A DNA stretch of 64,000 nucleotides from Mycobacterium decipiens (GTDB taxonomy: Bacteria > Actinomycetota > Actinomycetes > Mycobacteriales > Mycobacteriaceae): contig NZ_OY970459.1 of assembly GCF_963853665.1 (NCBI RefSeq), forward strand, positions 124,001 through 188,000, given 5' to 3'. The notes beneath the pieces were generated by a model. That model ran no database searches and was not told the origin of the DNA. It worked only from the letters and a program-made list of their open reading frames with translations. Below are positions 29,203-37,579 of this stretch, piece after piece. The translations under genes were made by a program, and so were the position numbers. How positions within the stretch are numbered: the first letter of the stretch is position 1; every line of letters starts with the position of its first letter.

Positions 29203-29823
29203 ATGGCATCTCGGATCGGTGTGAGTATTGCAACGTGGATGTTGGTGGCGATGGTTCTGGCGGACCTGCCCACCGCACTGGCCGACCCCGATGTTGTGTT
29301 GCCTGTAATCGCATCGACCGGAGGTGGACCGATCATTGGCGGCGGGGATGAGGCCGCACAGCAGCGGATCTCGCTGCAGTTGAACAGCCCTGAGGCGCCG
29401 GATGTGCAAACGGGTGACGGCGCGGATGCGGCGGCGTTCATCATGGATGCGGCAGGGGTGGCCAACACTGGCCTCGCGTCCGCCTTTGTGCCGCTGCAGC
29501 GCGCGTTGGGATGTCAGAAGGACAACACCTCATTCGGAGCGCGGGCATATCGGCGGGCCGACGGCCAGTGGGGCGGCGCGATGCTGGTGATCGCCCAGAG
29601 CGCGACTGCGAACCTTGATGCACTTACCAACTGCGCCAGCTCGGTGTGGCCGGCGCCCACCGCCGGCGGGCCCACGTCGATGTGCGCCAGCGGGTGGACC
29701 TACCCGACCTCGGGTGAAAACCACCGCCCAGAGACGTATTACATCTTGCTCGCCGGCACCGCAGGTGACTTCTGCAGACCGCGCAACGCAAACTATGCCA
29801 ACTACGCCACCAGGTGGCCGTGA
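29203..29823 (+). CDS. Secreted protein of unknown function
   Basis: Protein of 206 aa with an N-terminal signal peptide: basic start, hydrophobic residues 6-20, and a likely cut after Ala27 (PTALA / DPD). The mature part has six cysteines, all in its second half, consistent with disulfides outside the cytoplasm. A Gly-rich linker (STGGGPIIGGGD) follows the signal. ATG 29203 is chosen because it starts the signal peptide; an upstream frame is open but lacks a ribosome site. No recognised domain. Confidence 0.8.
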   Translation: MASRIGVSIATWMLVAMVLADLPTALADPDVVLPVIASTGGGPIIGGGDEAAQQRISLQLNSPEAPDVQTGDGADAAAFIMDAAGVANTGLASAFVPLQRALGCQKDNTSFGARAYRRADGQWGGAMLVIAQSATANLDALTNCASSVWPAPTAGGPTSMCASGWTYPTSGENHRPETYYILLAGTAGDFCRPRNANYANYATRWP

Positions 29824-29955
29824 GCGCTGCCCTGCGTAGCTAGCTGGGGTGCCGGGAGCAAGAACTGCCCGACGGTGGCGGTGGCGTCCAATGTTGCTCG
29901 ACGTGGAAGACGCGTAGGTTCGACGCCAGGACGAGACGATCGACAGGAGTCCGCC

Positions 29956-30225
29956 GTGCCGATATTCATGGTCGAGCGCAACTATGCCGAACAACTGGAA
30001 CCCAGCCTCGACGTCGCCGATGGAATCAATCGGATCAACGCGCAGGAGGGCGTCCGTTGGTTGTACTCGTTTCTGTCGGCGGACAAACGAAAGACGTACT
30101 GCCTGTACGAGGCGCCGTCGCCGGAGGCCATCAGAACCGCGGCGGCGCGTGCCGGTCTTCCCGCCGATGTCGTCGTCGAGGTAAGCGAGCGCGTTCTGCC
30201 GGACGGCGCTTCGGCCGATATCTGA
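29956..30225 (+). CDS. DUF4242 (SCO4226-like) small protein
   Basis: Protein of 89 aa starting VPIFMVERNYAEQL and containing GVRWLYSFLSADKRKTYCLYEAPSPEAI, the pattern of DUF4242 proteins, one of which (Streptomyces SCO4226) binds nickel. GTG 29956 follows AGGAG at seven bases. Cytosolic ferredoxin-like fold expected; role unknown. It ends 16 bases before the convergent LuxR-type gene. Confidence 0.82.
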   Translation: MPIFMVERNYAEQLEPSLDVADGINRINAQEGVRWLYSFLSADKRKTYCLYEAPSPEAIRTAAARAGLPADVVVEVSERVLPDGASADI

Positions 30226-30241
30226 AACCGATAGCTGATCC

Positions 30242-33160
30242 CTACCCGAGCAGCTCGTGATCGGCGGCATACATCGCCGCCTGCGTGCGATTCGCGGCAC
30301 CGGTCTTGATCAGGATGCTGCGAACATGGTTGGCCGCCGTGTTGGTGCTGATGTAGAGGCGTTCACCGATTTCCCGATTGCTCAACCCCCCGGCCAGCAG
30401 CCGCAGCACTTCGACCTCCCGGTCCGTCAGCCCAGCCGGACCCTCGGGGCCGTCCGGGGCCATCGTGAGCAAGGTATCCACCAGGCCGAGGACCCGGGAC
30501 TGGCCGATCGGCGCGGCGATGCCGCGAGCCTCGTCGGCCAGCTGCCGCGCCTCCTCGATGCGATCTCGGGACGCTGCGAACAACGCGTGCCGGGCCAGCG
30601 TCTCGGCAACATGGACGACCGACCCCATCCGCCGGTCCATCTCGAGCGCCGCGGCGAAATGACGCTCGGCGGCATCGGTGTCACCGCTGTGCGCCGCAAT
30701 CCGTGCTAGATATCGGTCGGCGCTGCCGAACGGCGCGACGAACTGGCCGGCCACCAGGTTCTTGCCGGCATAGCGGGCAACGAACGGGCGCAGCGCGTGA
30801 ATCGCGTCTCGGTTGGCCAGCTCCAAGGCAGCCTCCACCATGAAGACCAGCTCCATCGGCCACTGCGCTTCGTCCGTGTGTTCGCCGAGATTGCGGTTGA
30901 GCAGGTGATTCAGTGCGCGGGTGATACCACGTTCGCATCCGAGCTCGGTATACAGCGCAAGCAAGCCGGGCACCCAACGGCCGGCGAATGTCTCGCTGCC
31001 GTCGACGAATTCGGAGAATCTTTTCAGGTCCCCGGATTCGCGGCGGATCATGAACATCTGAACCCCGTGCGAGCCCTCGGTCTCGTCTGCGCTGAACAGG
31101 TTTCCCGTGCGTAACGCGATGTCTGCCCATCGTTCGGCGCCGGCAAAGTCGCCGCGTAGATACGCCAGTGCTTGCTCGACGCAGGCGCCAACGAAGCCGA
31201 AGAACGGTTGTCCGCCGGCTTGGACCGCTCGCTGCAGATCGGCGGCCGAGGCGGCCAGGTCGTCGGGCCGGCCGACCACATAGCTGACCAGGGCGCGGAA
31301 ATGCGATACCGCGCCCAGCGTGTCGTAGTCTCGGGCTGATTGCACGGCGCGCAACAGCTCGGCCGACCGCTCCAATTGGATGTCACACATCTCCGGGGTG
31401 AGTCCGTGCCACAGGCTCGCCTTCAGAGCGTGCAGCGTCACCGCCGGATCGCGGACCCGCCGCGCGCGATCGATGGCACGGCCGCCGATTTCGCGGGCCC
31501 GTGCCGCCTCACCGGCAAACGCCAGTGCCCGTCCGAAACTAGCCAGAGCCCCGACATAGCGGGGGTCGTCGGTGCTCAACCCGCACGATTCCAGCGCCGC
31601 GGCGAGCAGATCGGCCGCTTTCGAGTCGGCCAGCCCGGGACGCCAACTCGCGTCCTCGTAGCCGACGGCGGCCTCCAGCCGGATGAGCGGATCGTCCATC
31701 GCGCTGATGCGTTCGTAGATGGCCCGCGCACGGGCGAAATCGCCGGCGCGCACATGGTTTGCGGCCGCGCCGAAATTCAGCCGCGCGCGATCGTGCGGAC
31801 TCAGTTCGGGAAGCGACACCGCCCGCTCGAACCAGGTCGCTGCGTCCTCGTAGGCCAGACTCTGTTCGGCTATCCGGGCCGCTTTCCGCGCGTAATGCAA
31901 CGCCTGATCGTGGTAGCCCAGCACGTGCGCAAGCAGGTAGTGGTTGGCTAGGCGGGGCACGACCGAGGGGTCCGCGCGCCCCTCGAGCGCTTCGGCTGCT
32001 CGCGCGTGCATGATCCGCCGGCGCGACGCCGCCATCCCGTCGAGCACGGCCTCCCGGGTCAGCGCGTGCACGAACGCGAACTCGCCGTCAGAGCCCCCAA
32101 CCGGCCGGATCAGCCCGACGGCCTCAGCCGAGTCGATCGCCGCCAGCGTGGAGGTGAGGTCGGTCTCGCTGGTCGCAATCAGCGCGGGCAGATCAAACGC
32201 TTCGCCCAACACCGCAGCCTGCTCGATGACGTTGCGAACGCTGGCCCCCAATCCGCCCAGCCGGCGGGCGATGGCATCCCCAATCGACGCCGGAATCCTG
32301 TGGTGCGAACTCAGCGTGGCGATCCCACCCCGGAGCTCCAGGTCGTTGCAGAGTTCGGTCAGGAAGAACGGATTGCCGCCGGTTTTGTCGCGCAGCAGCG
32401 CCGCCGCCGTGCGGGCCGACGGTGGGAGCAGGTGCTGGGTTTGGCCGACGTACTCGGCGATCGCCTCGGTGTCCAGGCCCTCGAGATCGAGACGACGGAC
32501 GCCGTCGAACCGGTGCAGTTCGGCCAGCCGGGTGAGCAGCTCTTCGGAGCGGTCCGGTTCGGTGGTGCGGAATGTGGCCACGACCAGCATTCGGACATCG
32601 GCACAGCCGATCAGCATGTGTTCCAGCATCGCCAGGGTGGGCAGCCGCGCCCAATGCAGGTCCTCGAGGATCAACGCGATCGGGCGATCGATCGCCAGCC
32701 GCCGCAGCAAGCCCGTCACCGCGTCGAACAAAGCACGCCGGACCGCGTCGACATCGTCCGCCGGGCCGGTATCGGGCAGATGTCGATCCACCTGGGTCGT
32801 CAGCCGCCGCAGTTGTGGTCCCCCGTCTGTCAGCGCGTCCGCCATCGAACCTGGTGGAGCGGCGATGAGCAGGCGATCCAGCGCCTCGGCGAACGGTGCG
32901 TACGGGACGTCCGCATCGGCCGTGGAGCTGCCGACGAGTACGGCGACACCGTGATCGACCAGCCGCCCGGCCACCTCGGCGGCCAGCCGCGTCTTACCGG
33001 CTCCGGGTTCACCGCCGATGAACACCGCCTGGCGGTTGCCGCCCACCACGTGCTCCCAGGTCTGCTCGAACGCAGCGAGCGCTGCGGCGCGACCAACCAG
33101 CGGGCCGCGCCGACGTGCGGTCAGTTCTGCCGGAAGCGGTGGTGGCACCCACTGCGCCAT
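30242..33160 (-). CDS. Large ATP-binding LuxR-family regulator (LAL/MalT-like)
   Basis: Protein of 972 aa. An N-terminal AAA-type ATPase begins after GPLVGRAAALAAF, with Walker A GGEPGAGKTR (49-58) and Walker B IALILEDLHWA. The middle is a long helical TPR-like region. The C-terminal LuxR helix-turn-helix (about 905-968) has LTDREVEVLRLLAGGLSNRE and NTAANHVRSILIKTG. Unlike several Mtb relatives it has no adenylate cyclase domain. Such proteins activate transcription after binding ATP and an inducer. It is divergent from the FAD oxidase gene with an 18-bp palindrome between them. Confidence 0.93.
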   Translation of the reverse strand: MAQWVPPPLPAELTARRRGPLVGRAAALAAFEQTWEHVVGGNRQAVFIGGEPGAGKTRLAAEVAGRLVDHGVAVLVGSSTADADVPYAPFAEALDRLLIAAPPGSMADALTDGGPQLRRLTTQVDRHLPDTGPADDVDAVRRALFDAVTGLLRRLAIDRPIALILEDLHWARLPTLAMLEHMLIGCADVRMLVVATFRTTEPDRSEELLTRLAELHRFDGVRRLDLEGLDTEAIAEYVGQTQHLLPPSARTAAALLRDKTGGNPFFLTELCNDLELRGGIATLSSHHRIPASIGDAIARRLGGLGASVRNVIEQAAVLGEAFDLPALIATSETDLTSTLAAIDSAEAVGLIRPVGGSDGEFAFVHALTREAVLDGMAASRRRIMHARAAEALEGRADPSVVPRLANHYLLAHVLGYHDQALHYARKAARIAEQSLAYEDAATWFERAVSLPELSPHDRARLNFGAAANHVRAGDFARARAIYERISAMDDPLIRLEAAVGYEDASWRPGLADSKAADLLAAALESCGLSTDDPRYVGALASFGRALAFAGEAARAREIGGRAIDRARRVRDPAVTLHALKASLWHGLTPEMCDIQLERSAELLRAVQSARDYDTLGAVSHFRALVSYVVGRPDDLAASAADLQRAVQAGGQPFFGFVGACVEQALAYLRGDFAGAERWADIALRTGNLFSADETEGSHGVQMFMIRRESGDLKRFSEFVDGSETFAGRWVPGLLALYTELGCERGITRALNHLLNRNLGEHTDEAQWPMELVFMVEAALELANRDAIHALRPFVARYAGKNLVAGQFVAPFGSADRYLARIAAHSGDTDAAERHFAAALEMDRRMGSVVHVAETLARHALFAASRDRIEEARQLADEARGIAAPIGQSRVLGLVDTLLTMAPDGPEGPAGLTDREVEVLRLLAGGLSNREIGERLYISTNTAANHVRSILIKTGAANRTQAAMYAADHELLG

Positions 33161-33195
33161 GGTTTCAACGTAACTGCGGCGCCGCTGGGTGGTCG

Positions 33196-33213
33196 ATAGT
33201 CAGATCTGACTAT
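33196..33213. promoter_or_regulatory. Perfect 18-bp palindrome between luxR-type and FAD-oxidase genes
   Basis: ATAGTCAGATCTGACTAT is fully self-complementary. It sits 35 bases upstream of the LuxR-type start (33160) and 68 bases upstream of the oxidase ATG (33282), so a bound protein would affect both promoters. Confidence 0.75.
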
Positions 33214-33281
33214 TGGGTGCGCATCGGAAATGCGCCGTTGTGGTCATGACGGCTGCCTCCCCGGCTCGTAGCGTCGGAGGC

Positions 33282-34658
33282 ATGAGTACCCCAACCGCAA
33301 CCGAAGAACTGCGCACCCGATTGGGTGGGCAGGTAATCCTGCCGGCTGACCCGGGATACGACGAAGCCAGAGCGCTGCACAACGCAATGATCGACAAGCG
33401 GCCGGCGGTGATTGCGCGCTGCCGATCCGCTGCCAACGTTGCGGGCGCTTTGGAGTTCGCGCGGGCGTCGAACCTTGCGGTCGCTGTCCGCGGGGGCGGT
33501 CACAACGGCCCTGGTTTCGGCACCGTTGAGGGCGGCATGGTCATTGATCTGTCGCCGATGAACCGGATCGACGTCGACCCCGACCGGCGCACTGCCCGGG
33601 TTCAAGGCGGAGCGACCTGGGGTCAGGTGGACGCCGCGACCCATGCGCATGGTCTGGCGACGCCGGCCGGCATTATCTCCAGCACCGGTGTCGGCGGCCT
33701 CACGCTGGGCGGTGGCCACGGCTACCTGTCTCGCAAGTACGGCCTGACCATCGACAACCTGTTGGCGGCCGAGGTCGTGCTGGCCGACGGGCGCGTGGTC
33801 ACGGCGTCCGAATCCGAGCACCCCGACCTGTTCTGGGGGCTGCGCGGCGGCGGCGGGAACTTCGGTGTGGTCACCTCGTTTACCTTCCGCGCCCATCCCG
33901 TGCACAGCGTGATCTGCGGCCCCACGGCGTGGCCGGTTTCGGCGACTGCCGACATCCTTGGCTGGTTCCGGGATTTCATCCCGGCTCAAGACGAGGACCT
34001 CTACGGGTTTTTCGCAACCATGACCGTCCCCCCGGTGGCGCCTTTCCCGGAGTCCTTCCACCTGCACAAGGCGTGCGCGGTGGTCTGGTGCTACACGGGC
34101 GATCCCGCACGAGCCGACGAAGCGTTCGCGCCGGTGCGGCAGCTGGAACCGGCCTTCGACGGCCTCGGGGTGGCCCCCTATCCCGCGTTGCAATCCACTT
34201 TCGATGCCCTGTATCCGAAAGGGCTGCAATGGTATTGGCGTGGTGACTTCTTCCGGACCGTCGCCGACGGTGCCGTGGCGGCCCACGCCCGCTTCAGCGA
34301 GGACCTTCCGACCATGCACTCCACAATGCACCTGTATCCGATCGACGGCGCGGTCCATCGGGTCGGGCAAACCGACACCGCGTGGGCCTACCGTGATGTC
34401 AACTTTTCACAGGTCATCGCGGGGGTTGATCCGGACCCGGCCACCGCGCGGGCGCTGCAGCGGTGGACGGTGGACTACTGGGACGCGACTCACCCGTACT
34501 CGGCGGGCGGCGCTTACGTGAACTTCATGATGGACGAGGGCCAGGACCGAGTCCGCGCCACCTACGGTCCGAACTACCGCCGGCTCAGCGAGATCAAGGC
34601 GGAATACGATCCGCACAACGTGTTCCACATCAACCAGAACATCCCGCCGGCCCGATAA
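33282..34658 (+). CDS. FAD-linked oxidase, berberine-bridge-enzyme type
   Basis: Protein of 458 aa with a PCMH-type FAD domain and a C-terminal BBE motif. The covalent FAD His is in AVRGGGHN, the loop GLATPAGIISSTGVGGLTLG and GGHGYLSRKYGL follow, and the C-terminus carries YGPNYRRLSEIKAEYDPHNV and FHINQNIPP. The second, Cys-linked attachment of bicovalent members appears absent. It probably oxidises an alcohol, sugar or amine with O2. The ATG at 33282 has GGAGG only one base away, so ATG 33246 is an alternative. Confidence 0.88.
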   Translation: MSTPTATEELRTRLGGQVILPADPGYDEARALHNAMIDKRPAVIARCRSAANVAGALEFARASNLAVAVRGGGHNGPGFGTVEGGMVIDLSPMNRIDVDPDRRTARVQGGATWGQVDAATHAHGLATPAGIISSTGVGGLTLGGGHGYLSRKYGLTIDNLLAAEVVLADGRVVTASESEHPDLFWGLRGGGGNFGVVTSFTFRAHPVHSVICGPTAWPVSATADILGWFRDFIPAQDEDLYGFFATMTVPPVAPFPESFHLHKACAVVWCYTGDPARADEAFAPVRQLEPAFDGLGVAPYPALQSTFDALYPKGLQWYWRGDFFRTVADGAVAAHARFSEDLPTMHSTMHLYPIDGAVHRVGQTDTAWAYRDVNFSQVIAGVDPDPATARALQRWTVDYWDATHPYSAGGAYVNFMMDEGQDRVRATYGPNYRRLSEIKAEYDPHNVFHINQNIPPAR

Positions 34659-34695
34659 CTCCGGTCGCGGCCGTGACCGCCGGTGACGCTCGCCC

Positions 34696-35496
34696 TCAGT
34701 CGGAAGGCGCCGCCAGTCGTCTTTTGAACGCGCTGTCGAAACGGCGGTAGGTGCCGCGCAACGTGCGCCCGGGCCAGTGGTCGGAAAGCAGTTCGACGGG
34801 CAGCAGCGGATCGAGCTGAAGATGGCGGACCACGGCGATCGATAGCGCGAACTCGTAGGCGATGCCTTCGGCCGAACCGGCACCTCGGCCTAGGTTGAGT
34901 TGGGTGTCCATCGCCTCGATCAGCACCCGGGCATCGGCTGTCCACTCATCAAGGGAGAACAACGACCGCATCTTGTCGGCGGCAATGTCGGTAGCGGCGC
35001 TGTGAAAATGGGTGCACTGTCGGTCCAGCACCGCCCGGGATGTCGGAACCCGTTGCGGGTCAAGATTATCCGGTCGTATCCACACGCCCTCTCGAAGCTC
35101 CGCCAGATGGAGGGCCAACGCTGCCTTTCGCAGCTCGAGGCGATCGGCTGCCGAGCGACGCTCCAGCGAGACGATCGCCAGCTCCCAGGTTCCGTCCCAG
35201 GACGGCGGGCCGTCGATCGCCGACGCTTCGTCGACCCGCCGGCGACGTTCCAGTAAGCGCCCGGCGAGCGCGTAGCTACCGCTGTCGCCGGTCAGCTCGC
35301 CATTGCAGACCATCCGCCACAGGCAGGTGCGGGCCGCGCCGGCGCTGATGCCGAACAGGGCGGCTACCGCGACCAGTTCGGCCACCGTAAGGCGGGCATG
35401 GTCGGCCCCCAGCAAGGCCGACGCGAGCACCGAGCGGGCGCTAAGCGGGCGGTTGCCGATCAGCTCGCCCACCCGGGACCGTGATGTTGCGGGCAC
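34696..35496 (-). CDS. PaaX-family transcriptional repressor
   Basis: Protein of 266 aa. The N-terminal winged helix (SARSVLASALLGADHARLTVAELV then FGISAGAARTCLWRMV), followed by a central domain with the WELAIVSLERRSAADR pattern, is characteristic of PaaX, the phenylacetyl-CoA-responsive repressor. GTG 35496 gives the usual N-terminus. No phenylacetate genes are nearby; it is divergent from a Rieske oxygenase gene and probably controls that instead, binding within the 75-bp gap. Confidence 0.87.
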   Translation of the reverse strand: MPATSRSRVGELIGNRPLSARSVLASALLGADHARLTVAELVAVAALFGISAGAARTCLWRMVCNGELTGDSGSYALAGRLLERRRRVDEASAIDGPPSWDGTWELAIVSLERRSAADRLELRKAALALHLAELREGVWIRPDNLDPQRVPTSRAVLDRQCTHFHSAATDIAADKMRSLFSLDEWTADARVLIEAMDTQLNLGRGAGSAEGIAYEFALSIAVVRHLQLDPLLPVELLSDHWPGRTLRGTYRRFDSAFKRRLAAPSD

Positions 35497-35522
35497 GTAG
35501 CCATCTTCGCGGACCGGGACGT

Positions 35523-35565
35523 GTATCACCAAATCATTGACGCGTGACGCGCAAAGTGTGATACT
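35523..35565 (+). promoter_or_regulatory. Promoter with overlapping operator for the Rieske oxygenase gene
   Basis: A -35 TTGACG (35537-35542), 17-base spacer and -10 GATACT (35560-35565) end six bases before the ATG, predicting a leaderless mRNA. GTATCAC (35523-35529) and GTGATAC (35558-35564) are an inverted pair, the second covering the -10. A TGACGCG direct repeat lies between them. This fits PaaX repression. Confidence 0.65.
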
Positions 35566-35571
35566 GCTCGG

Positions 35572-36789
35572 ATGGGCTCGCCGACAAAGTCGTTGGTTGC
35601 TGGTGACGTGGAGATCGTCCGCCGCGTCCTTGCCCACATCGATGCTGGCACCACCGATGAGGGCCCGGCCTGGCGTGAGCCCGTCGAAAACTATGTCAAT
35701 CCTGCCCGGTTCGCCGCGGAGTTCGACCTGTTGCGGGCCACGCCGAGCGCATTCATCCCCTCTGCCGCGATCCCCAACCGGGGTGACCACGTCGAACGAA
35801 CCGTTTTCGGGGTGCCGCTATTCGCCGTGCGCGGTCCCGATCAACGGGCGCGGGTGTTCCGAAATGCTTGCCGCCACCGCGGATTCGCCCTTGTCGAGGG
35901 CGCCGGATGTGCGCACGCGCTGGTGTGTCGCTACCACGGTTGGACCTATCGTCTGGACGGCTCGCTCGCGCACGTGCCGCATGCGGAGGCGTTCCCCGAT
36001 CTGGACATGGCGGCGCGCGGTCTGGTCGAAGTCACCAGCCATGAGGTGGACGGGCTCATTGTCATCGACGCCCTCGACTCCAGCGCGGGTCAGCAATGTG
36101 GCGCCGAACCGGTGCTCGCGTGGTTGACCAACGGGATTCCGTGGCGGGATAAACTACTGCCGGCCCAGCGGCTGGTCTATGCGGAATCCATTGTGCGGGC
36201 TATGAACTGGAAGGTTCTCGTCGAGCAGTTCCTCGAGGGCTATCACATCCGCACGACGCACAAGAACACCTTTTTCCCGCTGCAATACGATGATCTCAAC
36301 GTGGTCGAGATGTTCGGACCGAATTGTCGTATTACGTTCCCGTACCGCAATATTGAGCGGCTCCGCGACCGTCCAGAGGCCACTTGGACGACGGATGCAC
36401 GGGTGACCTACCTCTATCACCTGTTCCCAAACGTCATGTTGGCGACGTTCCCGGACCTCGTTCTCATGGTGGTGATCGACCCGGTTGACGTCGAGCACAG
36501 CACAACGACGGTCTATTCGATGGCTAAGGCCGCGGCCGCACCCGCAGCATCGCTTGATCCGCCGGATAATCCGGCGGGCAGCCTCGTCGCGCGCGGCTCC
36601 ATCGAGGACAACGACATGTCGGCCGGCGTCCAGCACGGCCTGCACGCCGGTGCAAACGCGTTTCTGGAGTTCGGCACGCACGAGAGTGCGATCGGCCACT
36701 TCCACGCCACTCTGCGGGACCGTCTGGCTACGAGTCGAAGGGAGCCAGACGCACGGCCAATGGCAACCCGCAACGAACGAGAAGTCTGA
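35572..36789 (+). CDS. Rieske non-heme iron oxygenase, alpha subunit
   Basis: Protein of 405 aa. The Rieske [2Fe-2S] ligands are Cys100-x-His102 (NACRHRG) and Cys119-x2-His122 (CRYHGWTY). The mononuclear iron site has His225 and His230 (LEGYHIRTTH) downstream of MNWKVLVEQF. Such enzymes hydroxylate or demethylate aromatic or quaternary ammonium compounds. No reductase or ferredoxin gene is adjacent, so electrons must come from elsewhere in the genome. The last 62 bases overlap the convergent HD-protein gene. Substrate unknown. Confidence 0.93.
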   Translation: MGSPTKSLVAGDVEIVRRVLAHIDAGTTDEGPAWREPVENYVNPARFAAEFDLLRATPSAFIPSAAIPNRGDHVERTVFGVPLFAVRGPDQRARVFRNACRHRGFALVEGAGCAHALVCRYHGWTYRLDGSLAHVPHAEAFPDLDMAARGLVEVTSHEVDGLIVIDALDSSAGQQCGAEPVLAWLTNGIPWRDKLLPAQRLVYAESIVRAMNWKVLVEQFLEGYHIRTTHKNTFFPLQYDDLNVVEMFGPNCRITFPYRNIERLRDRPEATWTTDARVTYLYHLFPNVMLATFPDLVLMVVIDPVDVEHSTTTVYSMAKAAAAPAASLDPPDNPAGSLVARGSIEDNDMSAGVQHGLHAGANAFLEFGTHESAIGHFHATLRDRLATSRREPDARPMATRNEREV

Positions 36790-37495
36790 ACCGTCCCCCC
36801 GGCACCGCCGCCGCCTCGGCGCGCATCATATCGACGAGTTGCCGTTTGAATTCGCCCCTTGGGTAGCGGCGCACGATCTCCTCGACGTTGCCCGAAGCGA
36901 TGTCCCAGATGCGCAGTCCGGCGCCGTCGACCATCGCGCCCCATTGCAGGTAACAGCCAATCGCGCCATCGGTTTTCACCGCGATCCCAGGTGTGGTGTG
37001 CACACAGATGCCGTCCGCCAGCAGATCCGCTCGCTCGGCAGCCAGCCCCGCGGCGTTCGCGCAGGAAAGCATGCGATCGACGCTGCCGAGCGTGAAATCC
37101 CGATTTTGCGTCGGGCGGGCGATCCCGTAGTCGTGCAGCAGCGCGCCGCAGTAGAAGAGCTCCTCGTCGATCTCGCACCCGTCGACGGCCGCGAGCGCGC
37201 ACCCGAACAACCACGTGCGGTAGGAGTGGCCCGTCAGGGCGGGCGGCAACTCCGCACATGCCTGCTCGGCCTCGCGGGCGAACCTCGAATCGGGGATGGA
37301 AAACGTCTCGAGGTCAACCCGCTCGGCTGCGGCCGGAATCCGACCCAGGGCCAGCTTGACCCGTCCCACCGCGTTCTCCCACTGGCCCAACGCAATAGCG
37401 GCGAGCAAGCGCCGCCGCTCTCGGCCCGATAGCCGACCACCCGTCCGACGGGCCCAGGCCAGACCGCCCAGCCGCTGCGGATCGGGAATGTTCAT
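36728..37495 (-). CDS. HD-domain phosphohydrolase-like protein
   Basis: Protein of 255 aa with an HD metal site: His90 (GHSYRTW), His121-Asp122 (LLHDYGIA) and downstream His/Asp residues (VHTTPGIAVKTDGA). Small HD proteins hydrolyse nucleotides, inorganic phosphate esters or C-N bonds. It overlaps the 3' end of the Rieske gene, tail to tail. ATG 37495 preferred over a TTG at 37507. Relation to the oxygenase unproven. Confidence 0.82.
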   Translation of the reverse strand: MNIPDPQRLGGLAWARRTGGRLSGRERRRLLAAIALGQWENAVGRVKLALGRIPAAAERVDLETFSIPDSRFAREAEQACAELPPALTGHSYRTWLFGCALAAVDGCEIDEELFYCGALLHDYGIARPTQNRDFTLGSVDRMLSCANAAGLAAERADLLADGICVHTTPGIAVKTDGAIGCYLQWGAMVDGAGLRIWDIASGNVEEIVRRYPRGEFKRQLVDMMRAEAAAVPGGRFRLLVRCGLPLAVRLAPFDS

Positions 37496-37579
37496 CGAGC
37501 TACCCAACCAGTCGACCGTGAATGCATTCGGGCAATTCTTCCAGCAGGCGCGACGGCTGCACAGCGCTATCGCGCGTTC

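Noticed and set aside
33210..34370. 386-codon minus-strand frame
   Set aside because: Antisense of the FAD-linked oxidase.
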